Source: Gp7-AA10 sp035516895 (GTDB lineage: Bacteria > Acidobacteriota > Thermoanaerobaculia > Gp7-AA8). Taken from it: a stretch of 24,389 nucleotides of DNA. Positions 16,234 to 24,165 of the stretch are shown piece by piece; the first letter of the stretch is position 1; every line of letters starts with the position of its first letter. Made by a program: the position numbers and the translations under genes. The notes under the pieces were generated by a model, which was given only the letters and a program-made list of their open reading frames with translations, searched no databases and was not told where the DNA came from. The DNA is taken from the NCBI GenBank assembly GCA_035516895.1, contig DATIZY010000362.1:1-24389 (forward strand). The letters are read 5' to 3'.

Positions 16234-17499
16234 TCACACTGCCGCCGCTCGGGCGTGGAGAGCAGCCGCTTCCTTTGGAGGCAGCGGCCGTCTGGCCAGG
16301 AATTCACAGATCAACGCGACAATGGCAAGGATCGCGGCCGTGTTAAATGCGGCCTGGTAATTGTGGTATTTGTCGAAAAGAACGCCACCGATTTTCGGTC
16401 CAATGAATCCGGCGACGCCCCACGCGGTGAACAGCAGGCCGTAGTTGATGCCCGCGTTCTTCGTTCCCCAGAAATCGGCGGTGGCCGAACCATTGACGGA
16501 CAACTGCGTACCGTAACACCAGTAAACGATAAACACCATTAAATAGAGCATCGCTACGTTTCCGCCGGTGAGGTAGAGAATTGGCATGGAAATGGCCGAC
16601 AAGGCGATCATCAGACGCAGCACGTTGAGCCGCCCGATCGCGTCGGAGATCCAGCCCGAGAAGATTCTCCCGGCGGCGTTGCCGGCAGCGCCGATGACAA
16701 GACCGATGACCGGAAGAGCCGCGCCCGGAATGCCTTCACTCTTCGCGAACGGAATCAACTGGCTGATGACCATCAGACCCGCCGAGCAGCCGAGGGCATA
16801 GCCGACCCACATCAGATATGCCGACGGAGTCCGCCACATCTCGCCCGGCGTAAATTCATACGTCGTCGCGGCGGCTTTCGATGCCGGCGCCGGCGTCCAG
16901 CCCGTGGGCCGATATCCGACCGGCGGGTTCTTCAGAAGGAACGATCCGATGATCGTCATCACAAAAAAGACCGCGCCGAGAACGGCGAACGTTGCGCGCC
17001 ATCCGTATGCCGGGATCAGCCACAGATTCGCCAGCGGTCCGAAGATCGCCGAGCCGCCGCCGTAGCCGGCGACCGCGAGCCCGACCGCAAGGCCTCGCTT
17101 GTCAGGAAACCACTTCGCCATGACCGGGATCGGCGTCGCATAGCCAAAGCCGTTGCCCATGCCGACGAGGATCCCGAACGAGATGATCAGATACGTCAGG
17201 CTGCTCGTGAACATGCAGAGGATGAACCCGAGCGTGAGAAGCACTGCGCCGGTCAGCGAGACCGGAAAGGGCCCCAGTTTGTCCTGCAGCCGGCCAGCAA
17301 GAATGAACGTGATCGCGAAAACGACCACCGCCCAGGTAAAGACCGATGAAGTGTCGGCCCGTTTCCAACCGAACTCTTTTTCGAGCGGCGCCACGAAGAC
17401 GCTCCACGCGTAAAGAGAGCCGAGGGCGAGGTTCATCAGCACTCCGCCCACCACGTGCCACCATCGATTCATGTGAAGCTCCGGGTTTGTGTCACTCAT
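16234..17499 (-). CDS. OFA-family MFS transporter (oxalate/formate antiporter-like)
   Basis: 421 residues with twelve membrane helices. N-terminal RWWHVVGGVLMNLALGSLYAWSVF and the Asp-rich first loop (FGWKRADTSSVFTWAVVVFAITF) are the OFA family hallmark. GMGNGFGYATPIPVMAKWFPDKRGLAVGLAVAGYGGGS is the conserved helix 4-5 block, and GRIFSGWISDAIGRLN is the mid-protein MFS motif A equivalent. OFA members exchange oxalate, formate or related small carboxylates; many in acs operons are thought to carry monocarboxylates. ATG 17499 is chosen over an upstream frame to 17691 because of its GAAGGAG site and because the first helix follows directly. It sits just upstream of acsA, consistent with acetate or lactate transport; the substrate is inferred. 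Confidence 0.9.
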   Translation of the reverse strand: MSDTNPELHMNRWWHVVGGVLMNLALGSLYAWSVFVAPLEKEFGWKRADTSSVFTWAVVVFAITFILAGRLQDKLGPFPVSLTGAVLLTLGFILCMFTSSLTYLIISFGILVGMGNGFGYATPIPVMAKWFPDKRGLAVGLAVAGYGGGSAIFGPLANLWLIPAYGWRATFAVLGAVFFVMTIIGSFLLKNPPVGYRPTGWTPAPASKAAATTYEFTPGEMWRTPSAYLMWVGYALGCSAGLMVISQLIPFAKSEGIPGAALPVIGLVIGAAGNAAGRIFSGWISDAIGRLNVLRLMIALSAISMPILYLTGGNVAMLYLMVFIVYWCYGTQLSVNGSATADFWGTKNAGINYGLLFTAWGVAGFIGPKIGGVLFDKYHNYQAAFNTAAILAIVALICEFLARRPLPPKEAAALHARAAAV

Positions 17500-17786
17500 G
17501 CTGCACTCTCCTTCTTCCAAATCGGTCACGAACGCGGTCCTCGTTTGCTCTCGAACCTCGGAGCGAGTCAGAGCTCCTGAGCTGAAGAAAAATTCGGGTG
17601 TCCCTGGGCGGACGATCCAGATTTCAAGGTCAAGTGATTGCTGAACGGCACTCTGGAACCGGACAAACCTCGCGGCTGCGACAAATGTCACCGAACGCGG
17701 TGATCGAACTTACTGATCCGCGCGCGGCGCGATGCCCAGGCGGTCGTTCATGCGGGCTCGGCGTCAAAGCGGGTGCGTCGATCCCG
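17500..17786. other. Upstream region of the MFS/acsA unit
   Basis: About 290 bases with no supported gene. It separates the MFS start from the decayed TonB-C copy and should contain the promoter of the MFS-acsA unit. A short inverted repeat CACCG-AACG-CGGTG lies near 17690-17703. I could not identify convincing -35/-10 boxes. Confidence 0.35.
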
Positions 17787-18114
17787 TCAGTGAGAGTCGA
17801 TTCGGAAATCGACGGTCTGGCGGAGTCCAGCCGGAACGCGCGCGCCGTCGCGCATCGCCGGCTCGCACCGCCATCTCTTCATCGATTCGAGCAGCCCGCA
17901 CGCGAGCGACGGATCGTCGTGCCTGTCGACGACCTTCGGACAGCGCGTCGTGCCGTTCTCGGTCACGATGACTCCACGGTCACCGCTTCGGCGATTCAGT
18001 CTCCAGCGCGTGGGTACGGATATTTCGGTGTATCAGCAGTAGACGTCGCCGCGGACGGGGAACGTCGGCACGCCGACACCGATGGTCTCACGCGGCGCAA
18101 TGGAGATGAAGGTG
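17787..18114 (-). pseudogene. Decayed tandem copy: permease fragment fused to a TonB-C domain
   Basis: Two parts copied from the genes directly upstream on this strand. 18038-18114 matches the permease gene at 18880-18956 (11 mismatches in 77 bases counted by hand). 17787 to about 18025 matches the C-terminal TonB-like domain of the gene ending at 18120. Its readable frame 17787-17966 gives VTENGTTRCPKVVDRHDDP through RQTVDFRIDSH, identical to the intact protein at 42 of 59 positions. Just upstream a one-base loss breaks the frame. The roughly 500 bases between the two source parts are missing, so this is a tandem duplicate with an internal deletion. No start codon or ribosome site remains. 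Confidence 0.8.
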
Positions 18115-18119
18115 TTTGC

Positions 18120-18770
18120 TCAGTAGTACTTGATGCGGAAGTCGACCGTCTGCCGCACCGTCGCGGGAACGGGCGCGCCGTCGACACGTGCCGGCTCGTA
18201 ACGCCACTTCTTCATGGCCTCGAGCAGTACCCACGCAAGCGCGGGATCGTCGTGTGTTTCGATGACTTTCGGACAGCGCGTCGTGCCATTCTCCGTGACG
18301 GTCACCTCGACGGTAATCGGCTCGGCGATTCCCGTCTCCAGCGCGTGGTACGGATATGGAGGCATTGGCGAGTGGGACGGCTTCGGCGGTGTCACGCGAC
18401 TGCCGGACGGAAGATCGCGGGTCTGGCACGCGTCCGAGCGGTCCAAACGCATCACCGCCTCACCTGCCGCGCCATAGACGGCGAGATTGCTGCCCGCGAA
18501 TTTCGGGAAGAGGCTTCTGGCAATGCTCCAGTACCACTCCGCGTCATTCAGGTCCTTCGCGCCGGCCGCCGCCAGCGCGCGAAACGATGCGATGAGCGCA
18601 ATCGTGTACATCGCCTGTGAGCCCGATCCGAAATGCTCGGTGATCGTATTGTCGAGTGCCGCGAGCTCGCGCTGCGCGGGCTCGAATTGTCCCGCCTTCA
18701 ACTCGCCGTCGATGCGGACGATCCGGTCCGGCAGGGACAGCGCAGCCAGGATGGCGATTGCGGCGATCAC
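18120..18770 (-). CDS. TonB C-terminal-domain protein coupled to an ABC permease
   Basis: 216 residues. A short hydrophobic N-terminus (VIAAIAILAALSLP) serves as a signal peptide or anchor. A helical middle follows (ELKAGQFEPAQRELAAL, MYTIALIASFRALAAAG, DAEWYWSIARSLFP). A short Pro-rich link (TPPKPSHSPMPPYP) leads to a TonB_C-type domain: EPITVEVTVTENGTTRCPKVIE, LAWVLLEAMKKWRYEPARVDGAPVPATVRQTVDFRI. It lacks the long Pro/Lys spacer of true TonB, so reaching an outer-membrane receptor is doubtful. GTG 18770 overlaps the permease stop as GTGA. That overlap, rather than the far longer open frame, sets the start. Two Cys, one in the domain and one before it, might pair. Role in the importer unknown. 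Confidence 0.8.
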   Translation of the reverse strand: MIAAIAILAALSLPDRIVRIDGELKAGQFEPAQRELAALDNTITEHFGSGSQAMYTIALIASFRALAAAGAKDLNDAEWYWSIARSLFPKFAGSNLAVYGAAGEAVMRLDRSDACQTRDLPSGSRVTPPKPSHSPMPPYPYHALETGIAEPITVEVTVTENGTTRCPKVIETHDDPALAWVLLEAMKKWRYEPARVDGAPVPATVRQTVDFRIKYY

Positions 18771-19615
18771 TTCACCGCGCCGACGGTGAAGCCTTCGATG
18801 AAGCGGTCGAGGAAGAGGTTGTAGAGAATCCCGATCGGGATGCTCGTGATCACGCACGCGGCCATGAGCGATCCCCAGTAGTAGACGTCGCCGCGGACGA
18901 GGAACGTCGGAACGCCGACGCCGATCGTCTCGTGCGACGCGGTGGAGATGAACGTCAGCGCGTACACGAACTCCTGAGTGACGAGAGTGAACGCGAAGAT
19001 GACCACAGTGAGGATTCCCGACACGGACATCGGAATCATCAGCTTCACGAACGCTCCCCATCGCGTGAGGCCGTCCACCATCGCCGCGTCCTCGAGGTCC
19101 TTCGGGATCGACTTGAAGAATCCCATCAGCAGCCATGTCGAGAACGGGATCGTGAAGCTCGGGTAGACCACGATGATCGACCAGAGCGTGTCCTGAAGAT
19201 TCAGCGTTGCCACGATCTTCGACAGCGGGATGAAGAGCAGCGTCGGCGGAATCAGATACGTGAGAAAGATGCCGATGCCGAGCTGCGCGCCCCAGCCGCC
19301 GGTCAGCCGCGCGAGCGCATACGCCGCCGGGACCGCGAAGAGCAGCGTGATGATCACGACGATCAATCCCGCGAACGCGGTATTGCCGATCCAGCGCAGA
19401 AACAGCGTCTCGTTGAAGAGCAGCTTCAAATGCTCGAGCGTCGGCGCTTCGTTGAAGATGAACGGATTGTTTTGCAGGTTGTAGAGGTCCGACGTCTGCT
19501 TGAATGTCGTGATGATCATCCAGTAGAACGGAAATGCGAGGAGCACCGCGAAGACGATGCGCACGATCCACCACGCGACGATCGAGAGCCACGTTCGGGC
19601 GCGGCGCGGCGCCAT
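18767..19615 (-). CDS. ABC sugar-type importer permease (MalG-like)
   Basis: 282 residues with six helices, binding-protein-dependent transport inner-membrane component of the CUT1/MalG kind. The cytoplasmic EAA loop is clear: PKDLEDAAMVDGLTRWGAF then VKLMIPMS. The N-terminal AFPFYWMIITTFK and the C-terminal FLDRFIEGFTVGAVK are standard MalG-like ends. It pairs with the MalF-like permease upstream to form the channel energised by the ATPase. ATG 19615 has a GGAGG site seven bases upstream. The TonB-C gene is coupled to its stop. A fragment of this gene is duplicated at 18038-18114. The substrate, likely a sugar or polyol, is inferred from the family. Confidence 0.93.
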   Translation of the reverse strand: MAPRRARTWLSIVAWWIVRIVFAVLLAFPFYWMIITTFKQTSDLYNLQNNPFIFNEAPTLEHLKLLFNETLFLRWIGNTAFAGLIVVIITLLFAVPAAYALARLTGGWGAQLGIGIFLTYLIPPTLLFIPLSKIVATLNLQDTLWSIIVVYPSFTIPFSTWLLMGFFKSIPKDLEDAAMVDGLTRWGAFVKLMIPMSVSGILTVVIFAFTLVTQEFVYALTFISTASHETIGVGVPTFLVRGDVYYWGSLMAACVITSIPIGILYNLFLDRFIEGFTVGAVK

Positions 19616-19637
19616 TACGCCACCTCCGTTCGCGTGT

Positions 19638-19737
19638 CATGCCGAGCGTGAGCGAGGCACCCGGTGGGACGGTCGGCGCCTGAACGTCGATTCGTGCGCG
19701 GGCCGCCCAAGCAGGTCGCTCGCTCACGCTCGGAATG
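19638..19737. repeat. 100-bp inverted-repeat element between permease genes
   Basis: Terminal 19-bp arms CATGCCGAGCGTGAGCGAG (19638-19656) and its complement (19719-19737), 18 of 19 paired, enclose about 60 bases. Non-coding, located inside the importer operon. It looks like a dispersed intergenic repeat or a small non-autonomous element; copy number elsewhere is unknown. Confidence 0.65.
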
Positions 19738-19752
19738 CCAACGCCTGGCCAT

Positions 19753-20631
19753 CTACGTCACCTCCGCGCGATACGCCGAGCGCAGCACCATGTAGGTGAC
19801 GATCACCAGCACCGGCACCATGAAGATCGAGATCGCCGCCCCCTCCGCGAGATCGGAGCCGAGGACGCCGGTGAAGAACGCGAGGCTGGGGATGACCTGC
19901 GTCGAGTCGTACGGACCGCCGCGCGTGAGGATGTAGACGACGGTCATGTCGGTGAAGGTGAAGATGACGCCGAACAGCACGGCGACGTTGATGATCGGCA
20001 GCATCATCGGAATCGTGATCTGAAACAGCGTCCGGAAAAACCCCGCCCCGTCGACCGCCGCCGCCTCCGGAATGTCCTTCGGAATCGCTGTCAGGCCGGC
20101 GAGCAGGATCACCGTCGCGAACGGCAGCATGTGCCACGTGTGCACGAGGATCACCGAGATCATCGCCAGCTTCGGCTCGCCGAGCCACACGGGCGTGTCG
20201 AACGGCTTGACCAGATGCATGCGCACGAGCACCCAGTTGATGACGCTGTAGAGCGAGTCGAGGATCCACTTCCAGCCGATCGATCCGATCGACACCGGCG
20301 CGACCCACGGCAGCAGAATCAGGAACCGCAGAAGTCGCCGGCCGGGAAACGCGTCCTTCAGCGCGAGCGCGAGGATCGTCGACCCGACGAGAACGAGGAT
20401 CTGCGAAACGATCGTGAAGAAGAACGAGTTCTCGAGCGAGCGGATGAACGTCGGGTTGTGCACGATGCTGATGAAGTTTCGCAGCCCGACGAAGTGATAG
20501 TGCGTGCTGCCGACCTTGACGTCGCCGACGCTGTAAACGAACGCCATCACGAACGGCACGCCGACGAGCGCGACGATGTAGAGGATCGCCGGCATGAACA
20601 TCGCCGGCCCGAGCCAGCGTTGTTGCTTCAC
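19753..20631 (-). CDS. ABC sugar-type importer permease (MalF-like)
   Basis: 292 residues with six helices. The opening WLGPAMFMPAILYIVALVGVPFVMAFVYSV is typical of MalF/UgpA-like permeases. The EAA loop reads PKDIPEAAAVDGAGFFRTLF then QITIPMM. The segment TDMTVVYILTRGGPYDSTQV is the conserved periplasmic/C-terminal block of CUT1 permeases. Start is GTG 20631, ten bases after the ATPase stop, with a GAAGG site in that gap; the two genes are therefore probably one message. It forms the heterodimeric channel with the MalG-like protein. The 137-base gap to that gene is mostly the inverted-repeat element. Confidence 0.93.
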   Translation of the reverse strand: MKQQRWLGPAMFMPAILYIVALVGVPFVMAFVYSVGDVKVGSTHYHFVGLRNFISIVHNPTFIRSLENSFFFTIVSQILVLVGSTILALALKDAFPGRRLLRFLILLPWVAPVSIGSIGWKWILDSLYSVINWVLVRMHLVKPFDTPVWLGEPKLAMISVILVHTWHMLPFATVILLAGLTAIPKDIPEAAAVDGAGFFRTLFQITIPMMLPIINVAVLFGVIFTFTDMTVVYILTRGGPYDSTQVIPSLAFFTGVLGSDLAEGAAISIFMVPVLVIVTYMVLRSAYRAEVT

Positions 20632-20641
20632 CGCGGCGCCT

Positions 20642-21688
20642 TCACTGCGGCAGCCTCGCCGCGGCCGTGCGCCTCTCCGTCTGCGGATCGAAAAATTTCA
20701 GATCGCGATGCGCGACGGCAAAAGCGTAAACATTTTCATCAACAATTTCCGCGCCGTGCGTCGCCGGGATCCGGGAAATTACCTTGCGGTCATTGAAGGG
20801 CCCGCCGACGATGCAGCCGTACAGAATCCGCTCCGCGCCGAGGTACTCGCTGTGCGTGATCTTGAACCGATATTCGACGTGCTCGCCCATCCGCTCCGCG
20901 ACTCCGGGCGGCAGGAAATGCTCCGGCCGGAACCCGACGATCACGCTCCCGGCCGGCACGATGTTCATCGGCGGCGACCCGAGGAACGTCGCCACGAACG
21001 TATCCGCGGGCTCGTCGTACACCTCGGCCGGCGTGCCGATCTGCCGCACGATGCCCTGCGACATCACGACGACGCGGTCGCCCATCGCCATCGCCTCGAC
21101 CTGATCGTGCGTCACGTAGATCGCGGTCGTTCCGATGCGCTTCTGAAACTGCTCGAGCTCTTCGCGCGCGGAGGCGCGGAGCTTCGCGTCGAGGTTCGAA
21201 AGCGGCTCGTCGAGAAGAAACAGCGACGGCTCGCGCACGATCGCGCGCGCGAGCGCGACGCGCTGCCGCTCGCCGCCCGAAAGCTCGCGCGGTTTACGCT
21301 GAAAGAGATGTTTGATGCCCAACAGCGACGCGGCCCAGTCGGCGCGACGCTGCCGCTCCTGTTTGCCGATGCCCTGCGCCTTGAGCGGAAAGACGATGTT
21401 GTTGAACGCGGTGAGGTGCGGATAGAGCGCGTAGCTCTGAAACACCATCGCGATGCCACGCTCGCGCGGAGTCAGATCATTGACGACGCGCCCGCCGATG
21501 AGGATCTCGCCGGACGTCGGCTCCTCGAGGCCGGCGATCATGCGCAGAAGCGTCGTCTTCCCCGATCCGGAGGGGCCGAGGAGGACGAGGAACTCGCCCT
21601 CCCGGCTCTGGAGATCGACGTCGTTGACTGCGCCGACGTTGCCGCGCCTGAAGACCTTCGTCAGTTTTCGGGTTTCTACAATCGCCAT
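20642..21688 (-). CDS. ABC importer ATP-binding protein (MalK/UgpC type)
   Basis: 348 residues. The nucleotide-binding domain has Walker A GPSGSGKT (38-45), Q-loop Gln84 in MVFQSYALYPH, signature LSGGE (136-140), Walker B LFLLDEP (156-162), D-loop SNLDA, and switch His194 in YVTHDQ. The remaining 110 or so residues form a regulatory OB-type domain (NIVPAGSVIVGFRPEHF, VYAFAVAHRDLKFFD) as in MalK/UgpC. It powers the two permeases encoded downstream. The C-terminal domain may bind a regulator but no specific site is visible. ATG 21688 lacks a strong ribosome site; the inverted repeat at 21698-21751 lies immediately upstream and may modulate expression relative to the binding protein. Confidence 0.95.
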   Translation of the reverse strand: MAIVETRKLTKVFRRGNVGAVNDVDLQSREGEFLVLLGPSGSGKTTLLRMIAGLEEPTSGEILIGGRVVNDLTPRERGIAMVFQSYALYPHLTAFNNIVFPLKAQGIGKQERQRRADWAASLLGIKHLFQRKPRELSGGERQRVALARAIVREPSLFLLDEPLSNLDAKLRASAREELEQFQKRIGTTAIYVTHDQVEAMAMGDRVVVMSQGIVRQIGTPAEVYDEPADTFVATFLGSPPMNIVPAGSVIVGFRPEHFLPPGVAERMGEHVEYRFKITHSEYLGAERILYGCIVGGPFNDRKVISRIPATHGAEIVDENVYAFAVAHRDLKFFDPQTERRTAAARLPQ

Positions 21689-21697
21689 ATGAGCTCA

Positions 21698-21751
21698 CCA
21701 CAGAGACACAGAGGCCACAGAGAAGCCTCTGCGTTCTCTGTGTCTCTGTGG
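21698..21751. repeat. 54-bp inverted repeat between binding-protein and ATPase genes
   Basis: Perfect 16-bp arms CCACAGAGACACAGAG and CTCTGTGTCTCTGTGG, with an inner AGAGGC/GCCTCT stem. It fills most of the gap between the two genes. It may be a dispersed repeat, and as RNA it would form a stable hairpin that could trim readthrough or protect the upstream mRNA. Confidence 0.75.
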
Positions 21752-21762
21752 CGAAAACGAAC

Positions 21763-23100
21763 CTACTTCCACTTATCGAAGATGCGCCGGCATTCGGTAT
21801 CCGCCGCTTTGACGGCGGCTTCCGGCGTCATTTCGCCGCGCGCCGCCTTCGCGAACATCGTCGGAAGGACGAAGGTGTTGAACACTTCGTCGATCGCCGC
21901 GGTCGCGTAGCCGGGATAGCCGACGTTCGTCGCCCAGTCGAGGACGTTGCCGAGGACGGCGTATTTGTTCGGCGGGATCGCGCGCGGATCGTTGCCGATG
22001 CGCTTCTTCAGATCGGGCACCGTCGACGCGAAGCACGGGAAGTTGTAGAACTGGCTCGCGTCGAACGCGGCCTCGAAGCTGTTGATGAGGTCCGCGAGGA
22101 ACTGCTTCGCGCCATCCTTGTTCTCCGCGAAGTCCCACACGACGTAGCACGACATGACGTGCTCGGAGGCGATGCGGCGCACCGGCCCCTTCAACGCCGG
22201 GACGATCTGAATGTCGCGCGACATCTGCGGGTTGTTCCGCTCCGCTTCGCGCGTGACCGAGATCGCGTTCTGCACGTACGAGAGCTTGCCCGACAAAATG
22301 CCGCGATTGTTCGACGACGGATCCCACGAGAACACCTCGGGCGTTTCCGTCTGCGTGTAAAGCTCCTTCATGAACTTCACCGCTTCGACGGTGTTCTTCG
22401 AGTCCAGAACGACGCGCCCCTCGGCGTCCTGCACCGATCCGCCGAACGACCAGAGGATCGCCCGCACCGCCATGTTCGTATCGAGCTCCTGCGACAGACC
22501 CAGGCCGCAGGGATTGCCGATCTGGTCCTTGATCTTCTTCGCGCCGACGAGCAGGTCGTGGTACGTGTCGGGGCCATGTGGATATCCAACTTTCGACCAG
22601 AGGTCCTGCCGGTAGTTGCCCGGATCGGGAACGTACGAATCGGAAAACGCAAAATACTTCTTCGTCTTCGGGTTGTACGTTGAGCGCTCGGCGAGCGGGA
22701 TCTTCTTGCCGTGCTTGCGCTCGACTTCTTCGTACACCTCGTGATGATCGATGACGCGCTTCTCGTACGCCGCCGGAGGCGAGAGGAACATGAAGAGGTC
22801 GTGGCCCTTGCCTGCCGCGACCTCGGCGGCGGCGCGAGCGTTGATCTCTCCGATCGCGATGTGGTCGACGATCACGGTCGTGTTGTTCTTCGCTCCCCAC
22901 TCCTTCGTGAACGTGTCGTCGAACCATTTGTCATACGCGGGGACGAAATGACTCCATTGAACGATCTTGAGCGTCTTCTGCTGTGCAAATGCACGTTCCG
23001 GAAAGAGAAAGGCCGAGGTCAGTCCCGCCGCAGCCGCGGCCCCCCCTGTGAGCTTGACGAATCTCCGGCGAGAGATTTTTCTGCCAGATTGTTTCGACAT
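21763..23100 (-). CDS. Tat-exported ABC solute-binding protein (family 1)
   Basis: 445 residues. A twin-arginine signal is clear: ISRRRFVKLTGG, an Ala/Gly-rich core, and a likely cut after AFA before QQKTL (near residue 39). The mature protein matches family 1 (CUT1-type) binding proteins: LKIVQWSHFVPAYDKWFDD, DLFMFLSPPAAYEKRVI, KYFAFSDSYVPDPGNYRQDLW, and KNTVEAVKFMKELYTQ. It should capture the solute in the periplasm for the permeases encoded downstream. Tat export implies folding, or cofactor or ligand binding, before export, which is unusual for sugar-binding proteins in most groups. ATG 23100 has AAAGGAGG. It is divergent from fdhD and separated by 45 bases. Confidence 0.92.
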   Translation of the reverse strand: MSKQSGRKISRRRFVKLTGGAAAAAGLTSAFLFPERAFAQQKTLKIVQWSHFVPAYDKWFDDTFTKEWGAKNNTTVIVDHIAIGEINARAAAEVAAGKGHDLFMFLSPPAAYEKRVIDHHEVYEEVERKHGKKIPLAERSTYNPKTKKYFAFSDSYVPDPGNYRQDLWSKVGYPHGPDTYHDLLVGAKKIKDQIGNPCGLGLSQELDTNMAVRAILWSFGGSVQDAEGRVVLDSKNTVEAVKFMKELYTQTETPEVFSWDPSSNNRGILSGKLSYVQNAISVTREAERNNPQMSRDIQIVPALKGPVRRIASEHVMSCYVVWDFAENKDGAKQFLADLINSFEAAFDASQFYNFPCFASTVPDLKKRIGNDPRAIPPNKYAVLGNVLDWATNVGYPGYATAAIDEVFNTFVLPTMFAKAARGEMTPEAAVKAADTECRRIFDKWK

Positions 23101-23133
23101 TGAGCGCCCTCCTTTCTTACGTGCGGTGCATCA

Positions 23134-23139
23134 TACAAT
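23134..23139 (+). promoter_or_regulatory. Candidate -10 box of a leaderless fdhD transcript
   Basis: TACAAT ends six bases before ATG 23146, so transcription would begin at or near the start codon. No Shine-Dalgarno precedes this ATG. The -35 region (about 23111-23118) is a poor match. Confidence 0.4.
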
Positions 23140-23145
23140 CACCGC

Positions 23146-23946
23146 ATGCCGGAAGAGCGGATTGCGTCCATTGCCGTGACGCGGGTCGCACGCGACTCTG
23201 TGATCCGAAACAACGACGTCCTCGCCGTCGAGGAGCCGCTCGAGATCCGCGTGGCCTTCGAAGAGCGGGAAAAGAACATCTCCGTCACGATGCGCACGCC
23301 GGGCGACGATTTCGACCTCGCGGCCGGATTTCTCTTCACGGAAGGGCTGATCCGCTCGGCGACGGACATCGATTCGATCCGGCACTGGGGCTCGCCGAAC
23401 GTGGTGCGGGTCGCGCTGCGTGTTCCGCTCGACTCCTCCCGCCTCGACCGCCACTTCTACACGACTTCGAGCTGCGGCGTTTGCGGGAAGACGTCCATCG
23501 ACGCGATCCGCGTCCCGGGCGTCGCTCCGACGGTCGTGCCGGTGCGGCCGTCCCAAGAGCTCGTCCATCGGCTGCCGCAGCTCCTTCAGCAGCATCAGTC
23601 GGCATTCCAGGCCACCGGGGGTCTGCACGGCGCCGCGCTCTTCACCATCGACGGCGCGCTGCTGCGAATCCGCGAGGACATCGGACGCCACAACGCCGTC
23701 GACAAGGTCCTCGGCTCGCTCTTCCGTGACGGCGCAACGCCGCTGCGTGACAGCGTGATGATGGTCAGCAGCCGCGCCAGCTTCGAATTGGTGCAGAAGG
23801 CGATCGTCGCCGGAGTGCCGGCGATGGCGACGGTCGGCGCGCCGTCGACGCTCGCCGTCGAACTCGCCCGTGAGTTCAGCCTCACTCTTCTCGGCTTCGT
23901 CCGCGAGGGACGGTTCAATATCTACTCGGGAGACGTGACGTCTTAG
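23146..23946 (+). CDS. fdhD: FdhD formate dehydrogenase accessory sulfurtransferase
   Basis: 266 residues. FdhD moves sulfur from a cysteine desulfurase to the molybdenum/tungsten cofactor of formate dehydrogenase. Motifs: DVLAVEEPLEIRV, MRTPGDDFDLAAGFLFTEG, the essential SSCGVCGK loop with Cys110 and Cys113, GGLHGAALF, DIGRHNAVDKV (178-188), and VSSRASFELVQKA. Length is normal and the protein looks complete, ending DVTS. No formate dehydrogenase or moco gene is in the window, so its target lies elsewhere. Start ATG 23146 begins shortly before the domain and seems leaderless. The last 19 bases of the gene, including the stop, are repeated at about 24149-24165, within a tandem duplication. Confidence 0.95.
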   Translation: MPEERIASIAVTRVARDSVIRNNDVLAVEEPLEIRVAFEEREKNISVTMRTPGDDFDLAAGFLFTEGLIRSATDIDSIRHWGSPNVVRVALRVPLDSSRLDRHFYTTSSCGVCGKTSIDAIRVPGVAPTVVPVRPSQELVHRLPQLLQQHQSAFQATGGLHGAALFTIDGALLRIREDIGRHNAVDKVLGSLFRDGATPLRDSVMMVSSRASFELVQKAIVAGVPAMATVGAPSTLAVELAREFSLTLLGFVREGRFNIYSGDVTS

Positions 23947-23956
23947 GCGACGGGTG

Positions 23957-24103
23957 TCAGGCGTCAGGTGTCAGGCGTCAGGTGTCAGGCGTCAGGTGTC
24001 AGGCGTCAGATTCTTCCGACGCCCGATGCCCGACACCAGAGACCCGAGACCCGAGACCCGAGGCCTGAGACCCGAGGCCCGACGCCTGAGACCTGAGGCC
24101 TGA
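23957..24103. repeat. Heptanucleotide repeat array with inverted arms, copy 1
   Basis: The left arm alternates TCAGGCG and TCAGGTG units (about eight) to 24009. After a 10-20 base spacer the right arm is built of CCCGAGA/CCTGAGG-type units, which are the degenerate complement. It can fold into a long hairpin after the fdhD stop and may end its transcript. It has no spacer structure of a CRISPR kind. Confidence 0.8.
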
Positions 24104-24104
24104 T

Positions 24105-24158
24105 TTGCACTCAATCGATTTTCTGCTCGACACGTACGACATCCATCAGGGAGACTGA
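24105..24158 (+). pseudogene. Truncated duplicate of the DinB-family gene start
   Basis: Reads TTG then HSIDFLLDTYD, matching MHSFDFLLDTYD of the gene at 24290, then diverges (IHQGD) and stops at TGA 24156-24158. It is the 5' end of that gene left in copy 1 of the tandem duplication. The ATG has become TTG. Confidence 0.7.
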
Positions 24159-24165
24159 CGTCTTA

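Noticed and set aside
18771..19727. Upstream extension of the TonB-C gene to 19727
   Set aside because: It would overlap the whole MalG-like permease gene in another frame. The GTGA overlap at 18767-18770 gives a proper start.
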